The notes under the pieces are model-generated. The model saw nothing but the letters and a program-made list of their open reading frames with translations. It had not been told where the DNA came from and did not search any database. 64,000 nt of DNA, taken from assembly GCF_025847205.1 (NCBI RefSeq), contig NZ_JAOYTH010000006.1:248001-312000 (forward strand), in the 5' to 3' direction. Shown piece by piece: positions 44,812 to 53,432 of the stretch. Source of the stretch: Pararhizobium sp. YC-54. GTDB taxonomy: Bacteria; Pseudomonadota; Alphaproteobacteria; Rhizobiales; Rhizobiaceae. A program made the position numbers and the translations under genes. Numbering within the stretch: position 1 is the first letter of the stretch; each line of letters starts with the position of its first letter.

Positions 44812-45666
44812 ATGATTACCAAGACCAACCGGATTTCCTTCCAGGGCGACTACGGTGCCAATTCCGACATGGCCTGCCGCGACATGTTTGCGGACATGGA
44901 GCCGCTGCCCTGCCAGACGTTCGAGGATGCATTCCTGGCGGTCGAGAACGGCGAGGCCGATCTGGCGATGATCCCGATCGAGAACACGATCGCCGGCCGT
45001 GTCGCCGATATCCATCACCTGCTGCCCGAATCGCGGCTGCATATCATCGGCGAATATTTCATGCCGATCCGCTTTCAGCTGATGGTGCTGCCGGGCGTTT
45101 CGCGCGACGAGATCCGCACCGTGCACAGCCATATCCACGCGCTCGGCCAGTGCCGCAAGATCGTCCGCGCCAACGGCTGGAAGCCGGTGGTCGCCGGCGA
45201 TACGGCAGGTGCTGCCAAGCTGGTGGCGGAAGTGGGCGACCGCTCGATGGCGGCGCTTGCCCCCCGGCTGGCCGCCGATCTCTACAAGCTCGAGATCATC
45301 GCGGAGAACGTCGAGGACACGGAAAACAACGTGACGCGCTTCGTGGTTCTGTCGCGCGACCCGAAGAACATCAAGCGGCAGGCGGACACTGACGTCATTG
45401 TCACCACCTTCGTCTTCAATGTCCGCAATATCCCGGCCGCTCTTTACAAGGCGCTCGGCGGCTTCGCCACCAACGGCATCAACATGACCAAGCTGGAAAG
45501 CTATCAGCTCGGCGGCAAGTTCATCGCCACGCAGTTCTACGCCGATATCGAGGGGCATCCGGACGATGCGCATGTGCGCCAGGCGCTGGACGAGTTGCGG
45601 TATTTTTCCGAAAAGGTCCGTATCCTGGGCTCCTACGCAGCCCATCCGATGCGGCTGGTTTTGTAG
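44812..45666 (+). CDS. pheA: Prephenate dehydratase
   Basis: 284 residues, monofunctional (no chorismate mutase). The catalytic domain begins ISFQGDYGANSDMA, has MIPIENTIAGRV, and the NNVTRFVVL Thr-Arg-Phe motif; a C-terminal ACT regulatory domain follows (TTFVFNVRNIPAALYKALGGFATNGINMTKLES) for Phe feedback. It makes phenylpyruvate in phenylalanine synthesis. Confidence 0.97.
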   Translation: MITKTNRISFQGDYGANSDMACRDMFADMEPLPCQTFEDAFLAVENGEADLAMIPIENTIAGRVADIHHLLPESRLHIIGEYFMPIRFQLMVLPGVSRDEIRTVHSHIHALGQCRKIVRANGWKPVVAGDTAGAAKLVAEVGDRSMAALAPRLAADLYKLEIIAENVEDTENNVTRFVVLSRDPKNIKRQADTDVIVTTFVFNVRNIPAALYKALGGFATNGINMTKLESYQLGGKFIATQFYADIEGHPDDAHVRQALDELRYFSEKVRILGSYAAHPMRLVL

Positions 45667-45761
45667 ACAAAACACCGCACACCACCGCATGACCCATGAG
45701 AATTCGCGGCTGGAATTCAGGGTGAAAACATGATTGTTTGCAACGAATCCGTTTAATCTTC

Positions 45762-45795
45762 GTATTGCGCGCTACTGATTCGCGGCGCGCAATAC
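45762..45795 (+). repeat. Inverted repeat in the porin leader
   Basis: GTATTGCGCGC (45762-45772) and its exact complement (45785-45795) enclose 12 bases that contain a GATTC (GANTC) site. It lies 55 bp before the porin ATG and 95 bp after the pheA stop. There is no T run, so a 5'-UTR hairpin or operator is more likely than a terminator. Confidence 0.6.
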
Positions 45796-45849
45796 CTTTC
45801 CGGTAACGACAGGCGCCCACGAATTCATAGGCGCAACAAAGGTCGAAAC

Positions 45850-46923
45850 ATGGCAATCAGAACCCTTCTTTTCTGCTCTACCGCCGCCTTGATGGCCTCG
45901 ACCGGGGCGCGCGCCGCCGACGCGATCGTCGCTGCCGAACCGGAGCCCATGGAATATGTTCGCGTCTGCGACGCATTCGGAAAAGGCTATTTCTACATTC
46001 CCGGCACGGAAACCTGCCTGAAAATCGGTGGCTACGTCCGGTTCGATTCCAACTACGGCGAGAGCCCTTATTCCGGCGAAAGCAACGGATGGGATGCGTT
46101 CACCCGCGGCAACATCACGCTCGATGCACGCTCGGAGACCGAATACGGTACCTTGCGCAGCTTCATCGACCTGCGCAGCGACGCCAATAACGTTACCGAC
46201 ACCAAGACCTATCTCAACGGCGCCTATATCGAAATCGCCGGTTTCCGCGCTGGTTATGCCGATTCGCGCTACGACACCTGGCTGAACTCAGCCGGTAACA
46301 TTATCAACGACGATGTCATCGACTACACCGGCGACCGGACCAACCAGGTCAGTTACGTTTATGGCGGCGACGTCGGCTTTTCGGCACTGATCGGGCTTGA
46401 GGAGGGCTCGGGCACCTACGACACCGGCTTTGGCCCGGCGCCCAGCTCCTCCTATGACGGCAGCAGCTTTCCGCACGTGATCGGCGGCGTAAAATACACG
46501 CAAGACTGGGGTGGCATCGCCGCAATTGGCGGCTATGACACCAAGGCGGAAGCATTCGCCGGCAAACTGCGCGTCGACGTCACGTTGAATGATCTTTTTT
46601 CCGTCTGGGTGATGGGCGGCTATCAGTCGGATTGGGACAACGACAACGGTCCCGGCGGCACCCGGCGGCTGAATTACTACGGTCCGTGGAACGGCGACTG
46701 GGCTGCCTGGGGCGGGTTTTCCGCCAAGATGAGCGAGAAGGCATCGCTGAACGGCCAGGCGGCCTACGAGGAGGACGGCACATTCGCCGCAGCCCTCAAT
46801 GTCGAATACATGGTCACGAGCATGCTGAAGGTCCAGCCGGAAATCAACTACACCGAGTTCGGCGGCGAGCGCGGCACCGGCAGCGCTCTCGGCGGCACTA
46901 TTCGTCTTCAGCGCAATTTCTAA
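45850..46923 (+). CDS. Porin (RopA/Omp2b-like)
   Basis: 357 residues. A signal peptide (ending GARA) is followed by an opening typical of the alphaproteobacterial porin family (EYVRVCDAFGKGYFYIPGTETCLKIGGYVRFD), with the conserved Cys pair, alternating beta strands throughout, and a C-terminal Phe in GGTIRLQRNF, the outer-membrane assembly signal. It is a trimeric diffusion pore of the outer membrane. It has its own leader with an inverted repeat and a terminator behind. Confidence 0.93.
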   Translation: MAIRTLLFCSTAALMASTGARAADAIVAAEPEPMEYVRVCDAFGKGYFYIPGTETCLKIGGYVRFDSNYGESPYSGESNGWDAFTRGNITLDARSETEYGTLRSFIDLRSDANNVTDTKTYLNGAYIEIAGFRAGYADSRYDTWLNSAGNIINDDVIDYTGDRTNQVSYVYGGDVGFSALIGLEEGSGTYDTGFGPAPSSSYDGSSFPHVIGGVKYTQDWGGIAAIGGYDTKAEAFAGKLRVDVTLNDLFSVWVMGGYQSDWDNDNGPGGTRRLNYYGPWNGDWAAWGGFSAKMSEKASLNGQAAYEEDGTFAAALNVEYMVTSMLKVQPEINYTEFGGERGTGSALGGTIRLQRNF

Positions 46924-46945
46924 ACCCGGCCACCAGCTGGTTCCC

Positions 46946-46976
46946 ATCGGCGTCCGCCATCACGGGCGCCGATTTT
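46946..46976 (+). terminator. Terminator of the porin gene
   Basis: Stem ATCGGCG / CGCCGAT followed by a T-rich tail (TTTTGTTTT), between the convergent porin and nudC genes. Confidence 0.82.
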
Positions 46977-46979
46977 GTT

Positions 46980-47954
46980 TTATCTAGGCCAGTCCAGCCA
47001 GTCGCGCATCAGCAGATGGGCTATGGCGCCCTTCGGCGGGGTCCCGAGTTCCCCTGCCGAAAGCGTCACACCGGTATTGCGCGCCAGCATCACAGCGGTT
47101 TCCTCCCGCGTGAACCAGCGGCAGTCTTCCAGTTCCTGCACGTCGCGCTGAATGTCGCGGGACTTCGCCTCGGCATAACAGCCGATCATCAGCGTATGCG
47201 GCAACGGCCAGGGCTGGGTGGCATGGTAGCGCACGCGGCCGACGCGGATGCCGGATTCCTCATGGGTTTCCCGCCGCACGGCATTTTCCATGGTCTCGCC
47301 CGGCTCGACGAAGCCTGCGAGACAGGAATACATGCCTTCCGGAAAATGCGGGCTGCGGCCAAGCAGGCAGAGGTCGCGCTCCAGGTCGATCGTCAACATG
47401 ATGACGACAGGGTCGGTGCGCGGAAAGACCATGTGGCCGCAGGCGGAGCAGATACGCCGGTAGCCGCCGGCCTTGCCTTCCATGGCCGATCCGCATTTAC
47501 CGCAGAAACGGTTGGCCGCATTCCAGGAGATCAGGCTTGAGGCCTGGGCAAACTGGCCGAGCAGCTCATCGGGCAGCATCTGCTGGCGATAGAGCGTGCG
47601 GCCATCGGCCAGCTTGAAGGGTTCCGGAAGGGTTTCCTCCGTCAAACCGATGGGGACCGCCAGCCGCGGCTCGCCATTGGCCAGGAAACCGAGCAGGATG
47701 GCGTCGTCGAAAACCGGCTCCAGCCCCGCCAGTTCATAGGGCGCAAACAGCGGGTCGATGATTTTCTCGTCGTGCTTGACCACCAGCTTGCCGCCGGAAA
47801 AGGCGAAGACATGCGCGCCCTCCTTGCGGAAGGCGACCTCGACGCAATCGTCGGGGCGATGTTCGGATTGCCGGTCCAGATGATTTTCGGAAAAGGCGAC
47901 GAGCGTGCTCGGCTCGGGATGCGGGCTGTGCAGGTCGAAGATCGATGTCGTCAT
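46980..47954 (-). CDS. nudC: NAD+ diphosphatase NudC
   Basis: 324 residues. The zinc ribbon has FCGKCGS and CSACGHMVFPR, and the Nudix box is GFVEPGETMENAVRRETHEESGI. It is followed by the NudC-specific TQPWPLPHTLMIG motif. It hydrolyses NADH/NAD+ to NMN and AMP and can remove NAD caps from RNA. It begins 2 bp after the HIT stop, so HIT-nudC is an operon. Confidence 0.96.
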   Translation of the reverse strand: MTTSIFDLHSPHPEPSTLVAFSENHLDRQSEHRPDDCVEVAFRKEGAHVFAFSGGKLVVKHDEKIIDPLFAPYELAGLEPVFDDAILLGFLANGEPRLAVPIGLTEETLPEPFKLADGRTLYRQQMLPDELLGQFAQASSLISWNAANRFCGKCGSAMEGKAGGYRRICSACGHMVFPRTDPVVIMLTIDLERDLCLLGRSPHFPEGMYSCLAGFVEPGETMENAVRRETHEESGIRVGRVRYHATQPWPLPHTLMIGCYAEAKSRDIQRDVQELEDCRWFTREETAVMLARNTGVTLSAGELGTPPKGAIAHLLMRDWLDWPR

Positions 47955-47956
47955 GG

Positions 47957-48361
47957 TCAGAGATTTTCCACTATCCGTGCTGCGAATGCCTTGCGCTCGT
48001 CATCGCTCCAGGGTTCGGCCGACCCGAAACCCCAGACCGGCCCCGGCCAGTTGGCATCACCCTCGCTGCGGGCGATGACATGAACATGAAGCTGGCGGAC
48101 GATATTGCCAAGAGCGCCGACATTGATCTTCGTCGCCCCCGTCACCTTTTTCAAGGCGGCTGCGACCGTGTTCGTTTCGAACGTCAGCATGGCCTGGTCG
48201 AGCGGCGTCAGATCGAACACTTCCGACACGCCATTGCGCTGCGGGATCAGCACAAGCCAGGGCCAACGGCGGTCATTGTTGATACGAAGCTGGCAAAGGC
48301 CGAGCGTCGAGATCAGCAATCCATCGCGTTGAAGGCGTTCATCAATCTCGAAGGCAGGCAA
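47957..48361 (-). CDS. HIT family protein
   Basis: 134 residues from a TTG start with GGGAG at 6 nt; no ATG fits. The HIT motif appears as QLHVHVIAR, with two of the usual three histidines of HxHxH kept, preceded by INVGALGNIVR. LCQLRINNDRRWPWLVLIPQ is the substrate-strand region. HIT proteins hydrolyse dinucleoside polyphosphates or nucleotidyl amides. The 5' end lies only about 100 bp from the divergent SRP RNA gene, so their promoters must be back to back. Confidence 0.86.
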   Translation of the reverse strand: MPAFEIDERLQRDGLLISTLGLCQLRINNDRRWPWLVLIPQRNGVSEVFDLTPLDQAMLTFETNTVAAALKKVTGATKINVGALGNIVRQLHVHVIARSEGDANWPGPVWGFGSAEPWSDDERKAFAARIVENL

Positions 48362-48428
48362 GCGGATCTCCCAGGGACAGTGATTTTGTGTTTGTTTGTA
48401 CAATGATAGCAGTTTTTTGAAGGCGTGG

Positions 48429-48457
48429 CTTGCATTTGGTTTCGATATTGCCGATAT
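48429..48457 (+). promoter_or_regulatory. Housekeeping promoter of the SRP RNA gene
   Basis: CTTGCA (48429-48434) and CGATAT (48452-48457) are separated by exactly 17 nt and lie 7 nt before the RNA 5' end, close to the rhizobial sigma-70 consensus CTTGAC-N17-CTATAT. Confidence 0.7.
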
Positions 48458-48464
48458 GAGAGCC

Positions 48465-48560
48465 GGGAGGTTGGTGGTGGACGAGCCACTCGCCAACCGG
48501 GTCAGGTCCGGAAGGAAGCAGCCCCAACGAGCCAGGCACGGGTCATCGTGCCAGCCTCCC
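48465..48560 (+). ncRNA. ffs: Signal recognition particle RNA (small bacterial type, 4.5S)
   Basis: About 96 nt. The universally conserved SRP domain IV core GGTCAGGTCCGGAAGGAAG with AGCAGCC is at 48500-48522. The ends pair as GGGAGGTTGG with CCAGCCTCCC, closing one long hairpin. It guides the Ffh/FtsY pathway for membrane protein targeting. It sits between HIT and dnaX, the position I recall in rhizobia. Confidence 0.95.
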
Positions 48561-48630
48561 ACCCTTTTCCTTCTGTCCTGTCTGGACACGATTTGCAGCC
48601 AAGCGGCCCCATCGTGGGGAAAAAAGGGCG

Positions 48631-50511
48631 ATGAGCGAAGATAGTCTGATCCCGACATCCGAAAAGCCCGCCGCCTACCGCGTCCTTGCGCGCAAGTACC
48701 GGCCGAAGGATTTCTCCGATCTGATGGTCGGCCAGGAACCGATGGTGCGCACGCTCACCAATGCGTTCGAGACCGGCCGTATCGCGCAGGCCTACATGCT
48801 GACCGGCGTTCGCGGTGTCGGCAAGACCACCACCGCGCGCATTCTCGCCCGTGCGCTGAACTACAAGACAGCCGAGATCGACAAGCCGACGATCGACCTT
48901 CGCGTTCCCGGCGAACATTGCCAGGCGATCATGGAAGGCCGCCATGTCGACGTGATCGAGATGGATGCCGCCTCGCATACCGGTATCGACGATATCCGCG
49001 AAATCATCGAGCAGGTGCGTTACCGCCCGGTTTCGGCGCGCTATAAAGTCTATATCATCGACGAAGTGCACATGCTCTCGACCCAGGCCTTCAACGGCCT
49101 GTTGAAGACGCTCGAAGAGCCGCCGGAACATGTGAAGTTCATCTTCGCCACCACCGAAATCCGCAAGGTTCCGATCACGGTCCTGTCGCGCTGCCAGCGT
49201 TTCGACCTGCGGCGCATCGGCGCTTCTGATCTCGTCGGCCTGTTCACCACCATTCTCGGCAAGGAAGGCATTTCGGCCGATCCGGATGCCATGGCGATGA
49301 TTGCGCGTGCGGCCGAAGGCTCGGCGCGCGACGGCCTGTCGCTGCTCGACCAGGCGATCGCCCATGGCGGCGGCGTGGTCGAAGTCGAAGCCGTGCGCTC
49401 GATGCTCGGCCTTGCCGATCGCGCCCGCATCGTCGATCTGTTCCAGCACATCGTCAAAGGCGATGTCGCAGCCGCCCTCGATGAATTCGCCGCACAATAT
49501 GAGGCCGGCGCCAGCCCCTCGGTCGTGCTGACCGATCTTGCCGATTTCACCCATCTGGTCACCCGGCTGAAATATGTACCCGATGCCGTGGGCGACCAGT
49601 CGCTGAGCGAGATCGAGCGGACCCGTGGTGCCGAGTTCTCCGCCAGCATCGCCGTGACCACGCTGTCACGCATCTGGCAGATGCTGTTGAAGGGCATTCC
49701 CGAAACGGAAAGCTCGTCGCGCCCGGCGGGTGCTGCCGAAATGGTGCTGATCCGGCTTGCCCATGCCGCCCACCTTCCCTCGCCGGAAGATGCCGCCCGG
49801 CGTTTGCTCGAATTATCCAGCGGCGACGCGCCTCGCCAGCCCTCTGCCCCGAACGGCGGCAATGGCGGCGGCGCGCAGGCATCCATGGGCGCCACGATCC
49901 AGGCGCGCGGCAGTGACATGCCGCCGGCACAACGGGCGACCGGAAACGGCGCGACCATGCTGCGCGCCGTGCCGGACGCAGCACCGCCACAGGCCATGCC
50001 TGTCGGCCGGATCGAGGAACGGCCCGCAGAAGCACCGGTTGCGAAAGCCGAACCCAAGGTTCCGCTGCGCTCGGTCAGCGATATCGCCGACCTTTGCGGC
50101 ACCAACCGTGACATCAAGCTGAAGACGCTGGTGCGCGGGTTTGTGCGGCTGGTGAACCTGGAGCCCGGACGGCTGGAAATCAATCTGCCGGAGGACGCGC
50201 CAAAGACGCTGGTTGCCGAGTTGCAGAAGAAGCTCGAGGACTGGACCGGCATCCGCTGGATGGTGATCCTCAGCCGCGAGCCGGGTGCACCGACATTGCT
50301 TGAGGCCGAGACGCGGGCGCAGGAAAAGCGCGTCAGCGACGCGCGCCAGGATCCCGACGTTGCCGCCATTCTCGCCAAATTCCCGGGCGCCAAGATCACC
50401 GACGTCAGGATCAAGGGACCGGAGCCGGAAGAGGAAGGCGAAGCGCCCGCCGTGGCTGCTGCCGAATCCGAAGAGGGCGACATCCTTCCCGGCGACGATA
50501 TAGAGCATTAA
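48631..50511 (+). CDS. dnaX: DNA polymerase III subunit gamma/tau
   Basis: 626 residues. The clamp-loader AAA+ domain has YRPKDFSDLMVGQ, Walker A GVRGVGKTTTARILARA, Walker B YKVYIIDEVHML, and the sensor FIFATTEIRKVPITVLSRCQRFDLRRI. Three of the four zinc-module cysteines usual in DnaX are missing; only GEHCQAI remains, which I recall as normal for rhizobia. The C-terminal part is Ala/Pro-rich and then folds into the tau polymerase-binding region. It is first in dnaX-ybaB-recR. Confidence 0.97.
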   Translation: MSEDSLIPTSEKPAAYRVLARKYRPKDFSDLMVGQEPMVRTLTNAFETGRIAQAYMLTGVRGVGKTTTARILARALNYKTAEIDKPTIDLRVPGEHCQAIMEGRHVDVIEMDAASHTGIDDIREIIEQVRYRPVSARYKVYIIDEVHMLSTQAFNGLLKTLEEPPEHVKFIFATTEIRKVPITVLSRCQRFDLRRIGASDLVGLFTTILGKEGISADPDAMAMIARAAEGSARDGLSLLDQAIAHGGGVVEVEAVRSMLGLADRARIVDLFQHIVKGDVAAALDEFAAQYEAGASPSVVLTDLADFTHLVTRLKYVPDAVGDQSLSEIERTRGAEFSASIAVTTLSRIWQMLLKGIPETESSSRPAGAAEMVLIRLAHAAHLPSPEDAARRLLELSSGDAPRQPSAPNGGNGGGAQASMGATIQARGSDMPPAQRATGNGATMLRAVPDAAPPQAMPVGRIEERPAEAPVAKAEPKVPLRSVSDIADLCGTNRDIKLKTLVRGFVRLVNLEPGRLEINLPEDAPKTLVAELQKKLEDWTGIRWMVILSREPGAPTLLEAETRAQEKRVSDARQDPDVAAILAKFPGAKITDVRIKGPEPEEEGEAPAVAAAESEEGDILPGDDIEH

Positions 50512-50550
50512 ATTCCAAGTACGACCACGAGATACACAGAGGAGATGACG

Positions 50551-50874
50551 ATGCGCGACATCATGGGCATGATGGGCAAGGTCAAGGAAATGCAGGCCAA
50601 GATGGAGAAGATGCAGGAAGAGATTTCTGCGCTCGAAGTCGATGGCTCCTCCGGCGGTGGTCTCATCACCGTGCGCATGGACGGCAAGGGCAACCTCAAG
50701 GGCATCAAGATCGACCCGTCGCTGTTCAAGGAAGACGATGTCGAAATCCTCGAGGACCTGATCGTCGCCGCCCACAAGGACGGCAAGGACAAGGCCGAAG
50801 CCATCACCGCCGAAAAGACCAGGGCGCTGACCGCCGGCCTGCCGATCCCGCCCGGCATGAAGCTGCCTTTCTAA
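50551..50874 (+). CDS. YbaB/EbfC nucleoid-associated protein
   Basis: 107 residues. [25 protein letters not shown] is the long N-terminal helix, then [25 protein letters not shown], as in the YbaB/EbfC DNA-binding family. It binds DNA as a dimer and is nearly always between dnaX and recR. The ATG at 50551 has GAGGAG at 7 nt; an ATG two codons earlier sits on that site. Confidence 0.95.
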   Translation: MRDIMGMMGKVKEMQAKMEKMQEEISALEVDGSSGGGLITVRMDGKGNLKGIKIDPSLFKEDDVEILEDLIVAAHKDGKDKAEAITAEKTRALTAGLPIPPGMKLPF

Positions 50875-51148
50875 GGAAGGCAGGAACCGGCGGGACCCGC
50901 CGCCAGTTCGTGCAAAGACCAATTGGCAGGTAGGCCGCGCCGACGATGCGGGCCTTGCGGCTCCAGCGCGGGCACGAACTCGTGGCGCCGCGCAGAACGA
51001 CATCCCCAGAAGCGCTATATCCAAAGCACCGGCCCCAGCCGGTTGAACCGTCTGTGAATTCGAAGGCAGCTCATTTGCCGCCGCCGGCATTTTCGACAGT
51101 TTCTTTTCAGCGATTCCGTTCCCCGGTGATATGGAGTAGAAACGCCGC

Positions 51149-51754
51149 ATGGCAAAGCGAGTCACCGGTCCCGAAATTGAAAAACTCATCCAGCTCCTGG
51201 CGAAGGTGCCTGGGCTCGGGCCGCGTTCGGCCCGGCGCGCCGCCCTTCACCTGGTCAAGAAGAAGGACCAGCTGCTCGGTCCTCTGGCCGACGCCATGGG
51301 CGAAGCCTATGCCAAGGTCCGCATCTGCTCCTGCTGCGGCAATGTCGATACGATCGACCCCTGCAGCGTCTGCTCCGACGACCGGCGCGACAATTCCGTG
51401 ATCATCGTCGTCGAAGACGTCTCCGATCTCTGGGCGCTGGAGCGCGCGAGCGCGATGAACACGGCCTATCACGTGCTCGGCGGCACACTGTCGCCGCTCG
51501 ACGGCGTCGGTCCCGACGATCTCAACATCAAAGGTCTGGTCGAGCGGGTGGCAAAGGGCGGCGTGCGCGAACTGATCATCGCCGTCAACGCCACCGTCGA
51601 GGGCCAGACGACCGCGCACTACATCACCGACCAGCTGGATGGGCTGGGCGTCAAGATCACAAGACTGGCGCACGGCGTTCCCGTTGGCGGCGAGCTGGAC
51701 TATCTGGACGAAGGCACGCTGACGGCGGCGCTCAGGGCGAGGACGGCGATTTGA
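51149..51754 (+). CDS. recR: Recombination protein RecR
   Basis: 201 residues. N-terminal helix-hairpin-helix ([19 protein letters not shown]), zinc finger CSCCGN...[12 protein letters not shown], and a Toprim domain ([63 protein letters not shown]). It acts with RecF/RecO in gap repair. It lies 274 bp after ybaB, a gap with no recognised gene, so it may have a separate promoter. Confidence 0.97.
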   Translation: MAKRVTGPEIEKLIQLLAKVPGLGPRSARRAALHLVKKKDQLLGPLADAMGEAYAKVRICSCCGNVDTIDPCSVCSDDRRDNSVIIVVEDVSDLWALERASAMNTAYHVLGGTLSPLDGVGPDDLNIKGLVERVAKGGVRELIIAVNATVEGQTTAHYITDQLDGLGVKITRLAHGVPVGGELDYLDEGTLTAALRARTAI

Positions 51755-51778
51755 GGAAAGCTTTTTCTATGCCGCGCC

Positions 51779-51947
51779 TTACCCCCCTCTGTCACTCCGT
51801 GACATCTCCCCCACAAGGCGGGAGATCAGCCACGGCACTGTCGCGCATCAAAAGCGAAATAGCCGATTTTTTGAGAGATCGGCCCGGGAAAGGAATAATC
51901 TCCCCCCTTGTGGGGGAGATGTCGGCCTTGCCGACAGAGGGGGGTAA
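51779..51947. repeat. Large palindromic intergenic repeat (RIME-like)
   Basis: Two arms of about 48-50 bp, 51779-51826 and 51898-51947, are near-perfect inverted copies: TTACCCCCCTCTGTC and ATCTCCCCCACAAGG on the left match CCTTGTGGGGGAGAT and GACAGAGGGGGGTAA on the right. A spacer of about 70 bp separates them. Sequences of this kind are dispersed in many copies in rhizobial genomes (Rhizobium intergenic mosaic elements), but which family this belongs to is inference. It lies between recR and the lytic transglycosylase. Confidence 0.85.
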
Positions 51948-51969
51948 AGCACGGCATACTCTGGCAGTA

Positions 51970-53187
51970 ATGGTCGCTGCAATTGTCTCGCTGATGCCGC
52001 TGCCCGCCCTCGCCGCCTCCAAGGCCGACACCGAGGCGCAGTTCCGTCAATGGCTGCAGAGCGACCTCTGGCCGGAGGCGCAGAAATCTGGCATTTCGGC
52101 CACGGCCTTCAAGGCTGCCTTTGCCGATGTGAAACTCAACTGGGACCTGCCGGACCTCGTTCCGCCGGGCAGCAAGCCGCCGGCCGAACAGAAACAGAGC
52201 CAGGCGGAATTTTCCTCGCCCGGAGCCTATTTCTCCGAGAAACGCTTGCAGGGCCTGGCAGCGACCGGCCGGAGCCTTGCCAACGAAAATGCCGCGACGC
52301 TGCGCCGGATCGAGAAGACCTACGGCGTTCCGGGACCGATCGTCATCGCCATCTGGGGCCGGGAATCCGGCTTCGGCCGGGCGAAAATCCCGCATCCGAT
52401 CATGGACGTGCTCGCCACCAAGGCCTTCATGTCGACGCGCGGCGATCTTTTCCGGCGCGAGCTGATCGCAGCCTTGCATATTCTCGATAGCGGCGATGTT
52501 CGTGAAGCCGAGATGAAGGGCTCCTGGGCCGGCGCCATGGGCCAGCCGCAGTTCCTGCCGACCAGCTTCCTCAAATACGCGGTCGATTTCGATGGCGACG
52601 GGCGCCGCGACATCTGGAAATCGACGCCCGACACGCTTGCCTCGATCGCCAATTATCTGGCGAAAAAAGGCTGGCAGCGCGGCCGCGACTGGGGTTTCGA
52701 GGTCAGTATCCCGGCCAATGTCTCCTGCGCGCAGGAAGGCCCGGACCTTGCCAAACCGATTTCCCAATGGGCATCCGATGGCATCGAACGGGTATCCGGC
52801 AAGGCGTTTCCATCAAGCGAAGCCAAGGCCGATGGCATGATGCTGGTGCCGGCCGGCCGCCATGGTCCCGAATTCATCGTCACGCCGAATTTCTACGTCA
52901 TCAAGGAATATAACAATTCCGACCTCTATGCCCTCTTCATCGGCAATCTCGCCGACCGGATTTCATCCGGCGGCGGCGCCTTCAAGGGAGAGTTCGGCAA
53001 TGTCGGCAAGATGCTGCGCTCGGACGTCCTGAAGATGCAGAAGACGCTGGAGAGCCAAGGCTATGACGTCGGCAAGGCGGACGGGCTGCCTGGCTTCAAG
53101 ACCCGCCGCTCGATCGGCCGATGGCAGACGGAACACAAGATGTCTCCGACCTGCTATCCGCAGGAAAACCTGATGGGGAAATTCTAG
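51970..53187 (+). CDS. Lytic murein transglycosylase (MltB/SLT_2 family) with peptidoglycan-binding domain
   Basis: About 405 residues. A signal-like segment (VAAIVSLMPLPALAA) precedes an SLT_2 domain with catalytic Glu in IWGRESGFGR, then MGQPQFLPTSFLKYAVDFDGDGRRDIW. The C-terminal PG_binding_1 repeat is LKMQKTLESQGYDVGKADGL and GFKTRRSIGRWQ. It cleaves peptidoglycan to anhydromuropeptides in the periplasm. The start is unclear: the ATG at 51970 has no good ribosome site and the signal lacks a basic N-region. The frame is open upstream through the palindromic repeat, with an ATG at 51769. Confidence 0.9.
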   Translation: MVAAIVSLMPLPALAASKADTEAQFRQWLQSDLWPEAQKSGISATAFKAAFADVKLNWDLPDLVPPGSKPPAEQKQSQAEFSSPGAYFSEKRLQGLAATGRSLANENAATLRRIEKTYGVPGPIVIAIWGRESGFGRAKIPHPIMDVLATKAFMSTRGDLFRRELIAALHILDSGDVREAEMKGSWAGAMGQPQFLPTSFLKYAVDFDGDGRRDIWKSTPDTLASIANYLAKKGWQRGRDWGFEVSIPANVSCAQEGPDLAKPISQWASDGIERVSGKAFPSSEAKADGMMLVPAGRHGPEFIVTPNFYVIKEYNNSDLYALFIGNLADRISSGGGAFKGEFGNVGKMLRSDVLKMQKTLESQGYDVGKADGLPGFKTRRSIGRWQTEHKMSPTCYPQENLMGKF

Positions 53188-53265
53188 AGGCCTCCAGCAG
53201 AGTTTTGCGTCCGGAATTGCCTAAAAACAAAAAGATTGAGCCAGGCGAAACCCATCACGACAATG

Positions 53266-53374
53266 GCCCCTCATCCGGCCTGTCGGCCACCTTTCCGTCA
53301 AACGGGAGAGGGAGATGCGGCAAACTCCGTCATCCCCTCTCCCCGCAAGCGGGGAGAGGGCTAGGGTGAGGGGC
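53266..53374. repeat. Second palindromic intergenic repeat (RIME-like)
   Basis: GCCCCTCATCC at 53266 and GGGTGAGGGGC ending at 53374 are inverted ends. Inside is a further hairpin, CCCCTCTCCCCGC / GCGGGGAGAGGG at about 53334-53360. This pattern resembles dispersed intergenic mosaic elements of rhizobia. It lies between the lytic transglycosylase and the convergent AHSA1 gene. Confidence 0.78.
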
Positions 53375-53432
53375 AGTTCAGCCCAGAAATATGTCGTGTC
53401 GTCTACCCATTCGATACCGCCCGGCACGATGC

